A stretch of 64,000 nt of DNA from Erysipelothrix urinaevulpis (GTDB lineage: Bacteria > Bacillota_I > Bacilli_A > Erysipelotrichales > Erysipelotrichaceae): assembly GCF_009828835.1 (NCBI RefSeq), contig NZ_WTTB01000002.1:1-64000 (forward strand). Reading direction: 5' to 3'. Positions 1-7,679 of this stretch are shown one piece after another. Position numbers and translations under genes: made by a program. A model generated the notes under the pieces. The model was not told the origin of the DNA. It saw nothing but the letters and a program-made list of their open reading frames with translations, and did no database searches. How positions within the stretch are numbered: the stretch's first letter is position 1; each line of letters starts with the position of its first letter.

Positions 1-89
1 CACCTGTTCCCATCCCGAACACAGAAGTTAAGCACTTTAGCGGCGAGTATAGCTATGCTAGCCATAGTGAAATTAGCTCATTGCCAGGT
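1..89 (+). rRNA. rrf: 5S ribosomal RNA, 3' part
   Basis: The window opens inside a 5S rRNA. The run CACCTGTTCCCATCCCGAAC followed by ACAGAAGTTAAGC is the conserved loop B/helix III region of bacterial 5S. The 3' end lies near TGCCAGGTA. About 28 bases at the 5' end are outside the window, so the exact 3' end cannot be confirmed by pairing with the 5' strand. It presumably closes an rRNA operon to the left. Confidence 0.93.
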
Positions 90-96
90 AAACTTA

Positions 97-127
97 GGAT
101 AATCATTCACTTGATTATCCTTTTTTT
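97..127 (+). terminator. Terminator of the rRNA operon
   Basis: An 8-bp stem, GGATAATC (97-104) with GATTATCC (113-120), is followed by seven T residues. It lies just after the 5S gene. Confidence 0.9.
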
Positions 128-149
128 ATGTTGTTTGGTGTCATGACGC

Positions 150-177
150 TTGTTAGTTGACTAACTTATTTGATAAT
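150..177 (+). promoter_or_regulatory. Probable promoter of the BCCT gene with overlapping palindrome
   Basis: A -35-like TTGTTA (150-155) and a -10-like GATAAT (172-177) are separated by 16 bp. The perfect inverted repeat GTTAGT-TG-ACTAAC (152-165) overlaps the -35 and spacer, where a repressor would sit. The protein that binds is unknown. A leader of about 110 nt follows before the gene, in which I see nothing else. Confidence 0.45.
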
Positions 178-295
178 AACTTCTTCATTTGTTATGGTAT
201 TAAAGTGACTATTTTTTTATATAGTATTGAAACAGTGCTTTATTTAATTTTTAGTGATGCGAGGATGAAAGGAAGATTTTATTTTTTATAAGGGA

Positions 296-1804
296 ATGAA
301 ACGTTTTAAAAAGCTTACAGTTGTAAGTAAAATATCATTAGTGTTTATCTTGTTATTTGTAATGTGGGGGGCATTTGGGTCTTATTTACCTCATCAATAT
401 CGTTTGGGTCTTGTGGCTGAACAGTTGAATGCTTCACTCACTCGAAATTTTGATTGGCTTTATACATTAATTATGTTTTTAATTTTTGTATTAGCGGTCT
501 ATTTAATTGTATCAAAACATGGTACAAAGCGAATTGGTGGTGATGATGCTACACCTGATTACTCAACCTTTGCTTGGCTGTCGATGTTGTTTAGCGCTGG
601 TATGGGGATTGGATTAGTCTTCTGGGGTGTTTCTGAGCCATTGTCTCATTATGAGACGTTCTTGGCGCTTGATGAATCTGTTAGGCCTAGTGTGGGTTCT
701 ACACTTGTTCAGTCGTATGTGCACTGGGGAGTCTTACCGTGGGCATTGTATGGAATTATGGCTTTGATCATTGCATACTTTACATTTAACAAAAATAGAA
801 AATCACTTGTAAGTGCTTCGGTTGAAGATTTATTTGGGCAACGCTTTAAAACACCACTCATTATCATTGTGGATTCACTTGTCGTTGTTTCCACTGTGTT
901 TGGGGTTGCGACGTCTTTGGGTCTTGGAGCGAAACAAATTGGTGGTGGGATTGAATTTATTAATCCAGCCATCGTGAATGATTTTAATTTACAATTGTTG
1001 ATTATACTTGTTGTAACGGTCTTGTTTATTTTTTCAGCGATTTCCGGACTACAAAAAGGGGTTAAAATGCTGTCGACCAGTGCAATTGCTATTTCGATTT
1101 TTCTTTTACTCACTGTTCTCTTGCTTGGACCAAGTATTCAAATATTGAGTTTACTGGTCACAACATTTGGTAGTTATGTTAATAATTTTGTTGAACTGAG
1201 CCTTGAGTTGTCGCCTTTGAATGCACCCAAACAAGCTTGGCTTGATGCTTGGAAAATATTTTATTGGGCATGGTGGTTATCATGGTCACCTTATGTTGCA
1301 TCATTCATTGCCAGAATTTCGAAAGGACGTTCATTTAGAGAGTTTTTACTCGGTGTTATTGCTGTTCCTTCTGTTTTCGCGATTATTTGGTTTAGTGTGT
1401 TTGGTGGATTAGCGATTCTTGAAACACACAATGGTAATATGACACTTCTTAATGTCATGAATCAACATGGTCCTGAATCTGCAATCTATGCTTTGTTTGA
1501 GTTATTTGGCATGATTGCGCCTGTTCTAATTGTGATTGGGATTGTATTGATAGGAATTTATTTTATAACATCTGCTGATTCCGCAACGTTTGTGCTTGCT
1601 ATGTTTTCAGATGATGGTAATTTAGTACCATCGAAGGGATTACGAATATTTTGGGGCTTAGCTCAGTCAGCCGTTGCGATTATTCTCTTGATGTCTGGAA
1701 ATTTAAAAACAATTCAGTCAGTAGCGGTGCTTGCTTCGTTTCCAGTCATATTCATCTTAATCCTGATGATTATTAATTTTATAAAGTCGATCAAACTTGA
1801 TTAA
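296..1804 (+). CDS. BCCT family betaine/choline/carnitine transporter
   Basis: Secondary transporter of the betaine-choline-carnitine family, 502 residues and about 12 membrane segments, expected to import compatible solutes or choline across the cytoplasmic membrane. The family signature is clear. GMGIGLVFWGVSEP at about residues 102-115 matches the Gly-rich unwound helix, and the GMGIGL form is the one found in Na+-coupled betaine carriers. The aromatic stretch WAWWLSWSPY with ISKGR sits at about residues 323-344. The substrate cannot be fixed from sequence; choline would be useful to a cell with LicD genes, but that is inference. The gene is monocistronic, between the 5S terminator and its own terminator. 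The ATG at 296 has AAGGG only one base upstream. An in-frame ATT at 281 has a better placed GGAAG, so the true start is uncertain by five codons. Confidence 0.9.
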   Translation: MKRFKKLTVVSKISLVFILLFVMWGAFGSYLPHQYRLGLVAEQLNASLTRNFDWLYTLIMFLIFVLAVYLIVSKHGTKRIGGDDATPDYSTFAWLSMLFSAGMGIGLVFWGVSEPLSHYETFLALDESVRPSVGSTLVQSYVHWGVLPWALYGIMALIIAYFTFNKNRKSLVSASVEDLFGQRFKTPLIIIVDSLVVVSTVFGVATSLGLGAKQIGGGIEFINPAIVNDFNLQLLIILVVTVLFIFSAISGLQKGVKMLSTSAIAISIFLLLTVLLLGPSIQILSLLVTTFGSYVNNFVELSLELSPLNAPKQAWLDAWKIFYWAWWLSWSPYVASFIARISKGRSFREFLLGVIAVPSVFAIIWFSVFGGLAILETHNGNMTLLNVMNQHGPESAIYALFELFGMIAPVLIVIGIVLIGIYFITSADSATFVLAMFSDDGNLVPSKGLRIFWGLAQSAVAIILLMSGNLKTIQSVAVLASFPVIFILILMIINFIKSIKLD

Positions 1805-1814
1805 GAATAATTGA

Positions 1815-1843
1815 AGGGTAGTCTTAAAAAACTACTCTTTTTT
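1815..1843 (+). terminator. Terminator after the BCCT gene
   Basis: An 8-bp stem (1815-1822 with 1831-1838, one G-T pair) is followed by a T-rich run. Confidence 0.8.
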
Positions 1844-1876
1844 GTAGTTTAAATCAGTATAAATTAGGATGAACTA

Positions 1877-1885
1877 TGCTATAAT
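1877..1885 (+). promoter_or_regulatory. Extended -10 promoter of the tsaE operon
   Basis: TGCTATAAT is an extended -10 (TGn plus consensus TATAAT) 18 bases before the tsaE ATG. No good -35 is visible. The same nonamer occurs at several other gene starts in this window. Confidence 0.6.
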
Positions 1886-1902
1886 TAACAAATGGTGATA
1901 GA

Positions 1903-2322
1903 ATGAATAGACAAAAATATAAAACAAAAAATGTTCAAGAAACAATTGAATTAGGAAAAAACTTTGCCCAAAGCTTAGAGCGAGGCGTTGTAATATTTTT
2001 ACAAGGTGATTTAGGCGCTGGTAAAACTGCTTTTACTAAAGGGATTGCGAAAGGTTTAGAGATTGAGGATGTTGTGAATAGTCCGACATTTACCATCTTA
2101 AAAGAATACGATGGTCGTTTGAATTTAAAGCATATCGACGCTTATCGCTTAGAAGGGGTCGATTCTGATTCATTAGGTTTGTATGATTTAATGGATGATG
2201 AAAATGTTGTGGTTATTGAATGGGGAGAGTTCCTTAATGATTTAGACATTAGCTTTGATTATCATATTAAAATAGCTATTAATGACGAAGATGAAAGAGA
2301 AATTGAGGTTATAACATGTTAA
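1903..2322 (+). CDS. tsaE: tRNA t6A synthesis ATPase TsaE
   Basis: ATPase subunit of the TsaB-TsaD-TsaE complex that installs threonylcarbamoyl on A37 of ANN-decoding tRNAs. At 139 residues it is slightly short for the family (150-160). The P-loop GDLGAGKT at about residues 36-43, SPTF in the switch region and the Walker B-like VVVIEWGE (about residues 104-111) are all family features. It is first in a tightly packed operon and overlaps tsaB by 7 bp, as in many Firmicutes. The ATG is 18 bases after an extended -10, so the leader is very short and the ribosome site (GGTG) is weak. Confidence 0.95.
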   Translation: MNRQKYKTKNVQETIELGKNFAQSLERGVVIFLQGDLGAGKTAFTKGIAKGLEIEDVVNSPTFTILKEYDGRLNLKHIDAYRLEGVDSDSLGLYDLMDDENVVVIEWGEFLNDLDISFDYHIKIAINDEDEREIEVITC

Positions 2323-2879
2323 CATTAATCATAGACACATCACATAAATTTTTGGCTGTAGGCTTGGTTGATGGTGAAAAGATTAACGCAAATAAACAAG
2401 CGGTTGTTAGGAAACAACAATCGGAATTTTTGATTCCTTTTATTAATGATATTTTGACTCAAACCCAAACGTCAAAAAAATCGATTAAAAGCATTGTTGT
2501 GACCAATGGACCTGGCAGTTATACGGGAATGAGAATTGCACTAACATTTGTGAAAACACTCTGGTTAACACAGCCTGATTTGGAGGTTTTTACAGTGAAT
2601 ACATTATTAAGTTTAAGTGGATCTAAATCAGGGTTTTCAATGATTGATGCTCGTTCTAAGCGTGTCTTTGGAGCGTTTGTTTCTGAAGGACAGGTAATGG
2701 ATGAGAAAATATATCAATTGGAAGACGTCAAAGAAATAGAGGGTAATATTTTTGGTGATATTGCGCTTCTTGATCTTGAGGAATCCAAAATAGATGTCGT
2801 TCAAAATATCCTTGATGTCAAGTCAAGTTGGCAACCGGTCGAAGTTGTGGATACATTGGTGCCACGTTATCTCAAATGA
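2316..2879 (+). CDS. tsaB: tRNA t6A synthesis protein TsaB
   Basis: Inactive paralogue of TsaD that dimerises with it and scaffolds the t6A complex. It has 187 residues against a usual 220-230, so the C-terminal part is short. The ASKHA-fold N terminus (LTLIIDTSHKFLAVGL) and the signature NGPGSYTGMRI at about residues 65-75 are present. The gene overlaps tsaE by 7 bp and its TGA shares bases with the ATG of rimI (ATGA at 2876-2879), so translation of the three genes is likely coupled. Confidence 0.93.
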   Translation: MLTLIIDTSHKFLAVGLVDGEKINANKQAVVRKQQSEFLIPFINDILTQTQTSKKSIKSIVVTNGPGSYTGMRIALTFVKTLWLTQPDLEVFTVNTLLSLSGSKSGFSMIDARSKRVFGAFVSEGQVMDEKIYQLEDVKEIEGNIFGDIALLDLEESKIDVVQNILDVKSSWQPVEVVDTLVPRYLK

Positions 2880-3325
2880 TTCGTGAAATTGATGTTAATG
2901 AGCTTGATCAAGTGTTAAAGATTGATCGATTGGTCTTGGGAACAAATTGGGAAGATCATCATTATCATACAGAAATTTTCAATGAAGATTCTATTTTTTT
3001 AATTGATGTTTGTTCCAATGTTGTGAGAGGCTTTATCTTGATTTTGGTCTTAGGGCTGGATGCAGAAATTCTTCAAATTGCAACCCATCCTGATTATCAA
3101 AAAAAAGGGCTTGCGAGTCGATTGTTTGGAACAAGTGTAGAAATTCTACAAGACGTTGGCGTAGAATATTTATTTTTAGAGGTTAGGGAATCGAATTCCT
3201 GTGCAATTGAATTTTATCGAAAAAAAGGATTTATACAAACCGGTGTTCGTAAGAATTATTATGGTTTAAATAGACATGCAAATTTAATGAGAAAGAGGTT
3301 GAGTTATGATTGTATTAGCGATTGA
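2876..3325 (+). CDS. rimI: Ribosomal-protein-alanine N-acetyltransferase RimI
   Basis: GNAT-fold acetyltransferase, 149 residues, expected to acetylate the N-terminal alanine of ribosomal protein S18. The acetyl-CoA loop is seen as HPDYQKKGLASRLF (Q/R-x-x-G-x-A/G) at about residues 73-86. The LEVRESNSCAIEFYRKKGF stretch is typical of RimI. I chose ATG 2876, which overlaps the tsaB stop as ATGA. An earlier in-frame start at 2828 would add 16 unrelated residues and lacks a ribosome site. The position between tsaB and tsaD is the standard Firmicute order. Confidence 0.92.
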   Translation: MIREIDVNELDQVLKIDRLVLGTNWEDHHYHTEIFNEDSIFLIDVCSNVVRGFILILVLGLDAEILQIATHPDYQKKGLASRLFGTSVEILQDVGVEYLFLEVRESNSCAIEFYRKKGFIQTGVRKNYYGLNRHANLMRKRLSYDCISD

Positions 3326-4307
3326 GTCGAGTTGTGATGAGACATCATGTGCTATTGTGAAAGATGGGCACGAAGTATTGTCGAATGTTGTTTCCTCACA
3401 AATTGAAGTGCATAAAGAGTATGGCGGGGTATTTCCAGAAGTTGCCTCACGACTGCATATTCAAAACATTAATTTTGTGATCAAGGAAGCACTTGATAAA
3501 GCTGACATGACTTTCTCTGAAATTGAAGCCGTAGCAGTGACACAAGGTCCAGGGCTTGTTGGGTCGCTTCATGTTGGTGTCATGGCTGCGAAAACATTGG
3601 CTTGGTCATTGGATGTGCCTTTGATTCCCGTTCATCATATCGCAGGGCACATTTATGCTAATAAGTTATCGGGAGATTTAGCGTTTCCATTGCTTGCTTT
3701 AGTTGTTTCGGGAGGTCATACGGAATTGATTTTGATGGAGAAAGATTATTCATTCGAAATTCTAGGGAAGACCCAAGATGATGCAGTTGGTGAGGCGTTT
3801 GATAAAGTGGCTCGTCAAGCGGGTTTGTCCTATCCTGGAGGACCTATCATTGATAAATTAGCCCAACAAGGAAAAAAGAATTATCAATTACCGAAAGTTA
3901 AGACAGAGAATCCACTTGATTTTTCATTTAGTGGATTGAAATCAGCCGTTCGACAACTTATGTTACGAGAAGAAAGAAATGGTCGAGACATTATTATTGA
4001 AGATTTAGCGTTTGCGTTTCAAATGGCTGCCGTTGATGAATTGATGAAACGTCTTGAATTGGCGCTAACGAAGGTCGATGTTAAAACGGTTGTTTTAGCC
4101 GGTGGTGTTGCTGCGAATTCACAAGTTCGTGAACGTTCAGCGTCAATTAAGAAAAACAATCCTGAATTATCGGTCCTAATTCCACCGCTTTGGGCCTGTA
4201 TGGATCAAGCGGCAATGATTGGATTAGCGGCTGAACATGCATATCAAGCAGGTTTTGTGGCAGATTGTGAAATATCGGCAAAATCTAACATAAAACTACC
4301 GCATTAA
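3306..4307 (+). CDS. tsaD: tRNA N6-adenosine threonylcarbamoyltransferase TsaD
   Basis: Catalytic subunit that transfers threonylcarbamoyl from threonylcarbamoyl-AMP to A37 of tRNA. It has 333 residues, the family's usual length. The metal-binding HHIAGH motif is at about residues 109-115. LALVVSGGHTEL, DDAVGEAFDKVAR, DFSFSGLKSAV and LAGGVAANSQVR complete the ASKHA signature set. It overlaps the end of rimI by 20 bp, with GAGGTTGAG as ribosome site. It is the last gene of the tsaE-tsaB-rimI-tsaD group. Confidence 0.97.
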   Translation: MIVLAIESSCDETSCAIVKDGHEVLSNVVSSQIEVHKEYGGVFPEVASRLHIQNINFVIKEALDKADMTFSEIEAVAVTQGPGLVGSLHVGVMAAKTLAWSLDVPLIPVHHIAGHIYANKLSGDLAFPLLALVVSGGHTELILMEKDYSFEILGKTQDDAVGEAFDKVARQAGLSYPGGPIIDKLAQQGKKNYQLPKVKTENPLDFSFSGLKSAVRQLMLREERNGRDIIIEDLAFAFQMAAVDELMKRLELALTKVDVKTVVLAGGVAANSQVRERSASIKKNNPELSVLIPPLWACMDQAAMIGLAAEHAYQAGFVADCEISAKSNIKLPH

Positions 4308-4340
4308 TAAAAGATTCACATACAATCGCCGTTAACTTTG

Positions 4341-4349
4341 TGATATAGT
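4341..4349 (+). promoter_or_regulatory. Possible extended -10 promoter for rex
   Basis: TGATATAGT fits TGn plus a near-consensus -10, 21 bases before the rex ATG. The -35 region is poor. Confidence 0.4.
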
Positions 4350-4369
4350 TTATTAGTAGGTGGTGTATC

Positions 4370-4990
4370 ATGAAAAAAATATCAAATGTGCCTAAAGCAA
4401 CGATGCAACGGTATCCTGTTTATTTAAAGGCTTTAAGAAAATTATATGGTATGGGAGTTGAGCGTATTTTATCACGAGAACTCGCATTGTTTGTTGACAT
4501 TGAACCAACAACAATTCGACGTGATTTTTCATTCATTGGTTCCCTTGGAAAACAGGGGTATGGTTATGATGTGAAAACTTTAATTGAAACATTCGATGAT
4601 TTACTGGGTGTTTCCTTTGAGGAAAAACTGATTTTAGTCGGGGCAGGTAACTTAGGACGTGCAATTTTAAATTATAATCGTTGGAATCATGTTGTGGGAG
4701 AAATCTCATGTGCTTTTGATATTGATCCAAATCGTTTGGGACAAGTGTCAGATATTCCAATTTATCATATGAGTGAATTAGAAGAACACATTCCTGAAGG
4801 CTGTCGTATTGCGATTGTAACTGTTTCTAAAAATGTACAGGAAACAATCGATCGATTAGTGGATTTAGGAGTTGTTGGAATTGTTGACTTTTCAAGTGAA
4901 CACATTCAAGTTCCCCAAAATGTTGTTGTGAAAACAGTCGATGTTGTATCGACAATTCAAGAGTTAATATTTGAAACAAATAATATATAA
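4370..4990 (+). CDS. rex: Redox-sensing transcriptional repressor Rex
   Basis: Rex senses the NADH/NAD+ ratio and represses fermentation and respiration genes when NADH is low. It has 206 residues, typical for the family. The N-terminal winged helix ([20 protein letters not shown], then [21 protein letters not shown]) occupies about residues 18-65. A Rossmann domain starts with [12 protein letters not shown] at about residues 88-99. The C-terminal swap helix is also present. It lies between the t6A genes and asnS with its own likely promoter. No convincing Rex box is seen upstream, so autoregulation is not supported. Confidence 0.96.
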   Translation: MKKISNVPKATMQRYPVYLKALRKLYGMGVERILSRELALFVDIEPTTIRRDFSFIGSLGKQGYGYDVKTLIETFDDLLGVSFEEKLILVGAGNLGRAILNYNRWNHVVGEISCAFDIDPNRLGQVSDIPIYHMSELEEHIPEGCRIAIVTVSKNVQETIDRLVDLGVVGIVDFSSEHIQVPQNVVVKTVDVVSTIQELIFETNNI

Positions 4991-5004
4991 GTAGAGGTGT
5001 GAAG

Positions 5005-6387
5005 ATGATTTCATATTTAACAGTAAGAGAATGTTATGATTTGTGTGCGTTAGCAAGTGATATGGAACAAGACTCAATGGAGTATGTTCAATTACAAGGC
5101 TGGATTCGTACGAATAGAAAAAGTAAAAATGTTGGTTTCATTGAATTAAATGATGGAACATATTTTAGAAGTGCGCAATTGGTTTATTCAAAAGACTTGG
5201 AAGATTTTGAAGAAATCGGTAAGTATGGAACAGGGACGGCAATTACAGTTACAGGTAAGTTTAAAGTGACTCCTGATGGGCGTCAACCATTTGAACTTGA
5301 TGTTACTGAAGTTGTATTGGAAGGTGCATGTGATAGTGAATATCCTTTACAAAAGAAACGTCATAGTTATGAATATTTAAGAGAAATTTCTCATTTACGT
5401 GTCCGTACGAATTCATTTATGGCAGTTTTTAGAGTTCGTTCAGTCTTGTCGATGGCGATTCATGAGTTTTTCCAAAATCAAGGCTTTGTGTATGTTCATT
5501 CACCAATTATTACGGGGAATGATGCGGAAGGTGCAGGAGAGGCGTTTGTTGTCACAACACGTGAGGATGGACAATACGAAAAAGATTTCTTTGGTAAAAA
5601 AGCGAGTTTAACCGTATCAGGTCAACTCCATGCCGAAGCGTTTGCTTTAGCGTTTAGAGATGTTTACACATTTGGTCCAACATTTAGGGCTGAGAAGAGT
5701 AATACTCCACGTCATGCGTCCGAATTTTGGATGGTTGAACCTGAAATTGCATTTGCTGATTTAGACGATAATATGAATTTAATTGAGGATTTGGTTAAAT
5801 ATTCAATTGATTATGTCTTGCAAAATGCTCCAGAAGAAATGAAGTTCTTTAATGAGCGAATTGATAAAGGCTTAATGGATCGTTTGGAGTTAATTCTTAA
5901 GAGTGAGTTCAAACGTATGCCTTATACTCAGGCAGTTGAGTTGCTTCAAAAATCAGGAAAAGAATTTGAATTTGATGTTGAATGGGGTCATGATTTACAA
6001 ACAGAACATGAGCGTTATTTAAGTGAAGAAGTTGTGGGTGGTCCTGTATTTATTACGGATTATCCTAAAGACATTAAATCGTTTTATATGCGTATGAATG
6101 AAGATGGAAAGACTGTGGCAGCTTGCGACTTGTTGGTTCCTTATGTTGGTGAACTTGTTGGTGGATCACAACGTGAAGAGCGTTTAGATTACCTTGAAAG
6201 TCGTATGGATGAATTAAACATTCCTCATGAAGGCTTAGAATGGTATGCAGATTTACGTCGCTATGGTGGCGTAAAACATGCAGGATTTGGAATCGGCTTT
6301 GAGCGTTTCCTAATGTACATTACTGGTATGACAAATATTCGTGATGTTATTCCATTCCCAAGAACTCCACGTCATTTAGATTACTAG
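5005..6387 (+). CDS. asnS: Asparaginyl-tRNA synthetase
   Basis: Class IIb aminoacyl-tRNA synthetase that charges tRNA-Asn, 460 residues. The N-terminal OB-fold anticodon-binding domain ([20 protein letters not shown], about residues 27-46) leads to a catalytic core. Motif 2 is seen as [21 protein letters not shown], and motif 3 as [16 protein letters not shown] followed by [11 protein letters not shown] at the C terminus. The [11 protein letters not shown] and FPRTP forms separate AsnRS from AspRS. I chose ATG 5005, which has AGAGGTG five bases upstream. A GTG at 4999 lies inside that ribosome site and is unlikely. Confidence 0.97.
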   Translation: MISYLTVRECYDLCALASDMEQDSMEYVQLQGWIRTNRKSKNVGFIELNDGTYFRSAQLVYSKDLEDFEEIGKYGTGTAITVTGKFKVTPDGRQPFELDVTEVVLEGACDSEYPLQKKRHSYEYLREISHLRVRTNSFMAVFRVRSVLSMAIHEFFQNQGFVYVHSPIITGNDAEGAGEAFVVTTREDGQYEKDFFGKKASLTVSGQLHAEAFALAFRDVYTFGPTFRAEKSNTPRHASEFWMVEPEIAFADLDDNMNLIEDLVKYSIDYVLQNAPEEMKFFNERIDKGLMDRLELILKSEFKRMPYTQAVELLQKSGKEFEFDVEWGHDLQTEHERYLSEEVVGGPVFITDYPKDIKSFYMRMNEDGKTVAACDLLVPYVGELVGGSQREERLDYLESRMDELNIPHEGLEWYADLRRYGGVKHAGFGIGFERFLMYITGMTNIRDVIPFPRTPRHLDY

Positions 6388-6397
6388 GAGATGTGTT

Positions 6398-7669
6398 ATG
6401 GAATTTAAACCAAATTATATTCCTAAAAACAAACGAAAAGTGAACTACAAAATTGTAGTTCCTTTTGTTGTTTTAGCGGCGGTATTATTCTATTTTGGAA
6501 TTCAAAAGTTCATGCCCAAGCTTGATGAAGATCGTTCCTATGCCATTTGTAATTTGAATTCAAATGATTCTCGTAATTTGATAAAATCGCGTGAATACAG
6601 TGCTGATATTCTTATGAAGGATTATGGTGTTTATGGTGAATCGTTGGGCTTATATCATGAAGAAGTTAAAGCGGGTGTGAGTGATGAGTTTTCTGGAAAG
6701 ACATTCTTTTTAAATAATTTATGTCATGAAGATGAACGGGCCTACATGATGGATGTGTCATTAGATCGTAAATTACCCATTGCTGAATTGGATGATGGTT
6801 TCTATGAATTAGAAGTTCTAGATGGTCTTGATCGTTTCTTTTTAATGAGTGAAGAAAAAGTTGATGAGACATTTTATGGTATTAATCGTAATGGCTTTAG
6901 AAAGCAAGTTAATGTAATTGCTGATAAATCGATATTTTATGAAAATGATGAAAGCATCCATGATAAAAACTATGTTTATTTAGAAGTTAAAACCGTTGAA
7001 AATAAAGAGATGGTTGATGTGGTCATTGATCCTGCTCGTCTGAATGAACTTTGGGAAGGTTACATTGACTATGGTTCAAGTAGAGATGGCGTGAGTGAAT
7101 CGGAAATCACGTATCGTATAGCTGAAAAATTACAGAAGGAACTCGAAGCGACTGGATTAAGAACTGAAGTTTTAAGAGAAAAAGATGAGCCACGAGATTT
7201 TTTAGGTACGAATGGTCGTGCTCAAGAAGCTTATGATTTAAAAGCTAAGTATTATATTAACCTTGCATTTCCAAGTAGTGGAGCGACTCATGATCAAGGT
7301 GTTACGGTTATTTATTCTTCGTATAGTTCTAACAAGCTTGCTTCGGATGTGATGAACCATTTGCGAAAAGGAAGTAGTGTTGTTCCTTCGACTTGGACTG
7401 GAAGTAATGATATCGATGGAGTTTATCCAACGTATCGTGATGGCCACTATGATCGTAAATTAGAAATCAGAGAAGTGGGTGGAAAATTTACGCTGGCGGG
7501 TCAACTTGAGGAAAATAAGAGTGGTAAAGAAAATCGGAATGGCATGCAAGGGATAACGATTGAGCTTGGCTACATGTCAGATGAAAAAGATTATAAAACG
7601 GTTGTGAATGAAGAAGATAAGATTGTGGCAGCAATCGTAGAGGCAATGAAAAAGTACCTTAGAATATGA
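6398..7669 (+). CDS. Membrane-anchored amidase_3-like protein lacking zinc histidines
   Basis: The 423-residue protein has one N-terminal membrane helix (about residues 18-35), an external region of unknown fold (about 45-205) and a C-terminal domain that follows the N-acetylmuramoyl-L-alanine amidase (Amidase_3) pattern. VVIDPARL (208-215) occupies the place of VxIDPGHGG. GVSESEITYRIAEKL follows the zinc-glutamate helix, INLAFPS (287-293) takes the place of SIHAN, and ITIELGYMSDEKDYK matches the last segment with the catalytic glutamate (E389). Both zinc histidines are therefore replaced (R214 and L289), so hydrolase activity is doubtful. A regulatory or binding role in the cell wall is inference. 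It sits 10 bp after asnS and 10 bp before the ABC-F gene. Confidence 0.75.
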   Translation: MEFKPNYIPKNKRKVNYKIVVPFVVLAAVLFYFGIQKFMPKLDEDRSYAICNLNSNDSRNLIKSREYSADILMKDYGVYGESLGLYHEEVKAGVSDEFSGKTFFLNNLCHEDERAYMMDVSLDRKLPIAELDDGFYELEVLDGLDRFFLMSEEKVDETFYGINRNGFRKQVNVIADKSIFYENDESIHDKNYVYLEVKTVENKEMVDVVIDPARLNELWEGYIDYGSSRDGVSESEITYRIAEKLQKELEATGLRTEVLREKDEPRDFLGTNGRAQEAYDLKAKYYINLAFPSSGATHDQGVTVIYSSYSSNKLASDVMNHLRKGSSVVPSTWTGSNDIDGVYPTYRDGHYDRKLEIREVGGKFTLAGQLEENKSGKENRNGMQGITIELGYMSDEKDYKTVVNEEDKIVAAIVEAMKKYLRI

Positions 7670-7679
7670 AGGTGATTGA

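Noticed and set aside
709-1113. 134-residue ORF on the - strand within the BCCT gene
   Set aside because: It is a shadow of a long conserved transporter gene, and no ribosome site was seen.
2828-2875. Earlier rimI start inside tsaB
   Set aside because: The family N terminus begins at ATG 2876, which overlaps the tsaB stop as ATGA. The extension has no ribosome site.
4312-4345. TTCACA and TTTGTGA near rex as a Rex operator
   Set aside because: The halves are in the wrong order and spacing for TTGTGAA-N4-TTCACAA.
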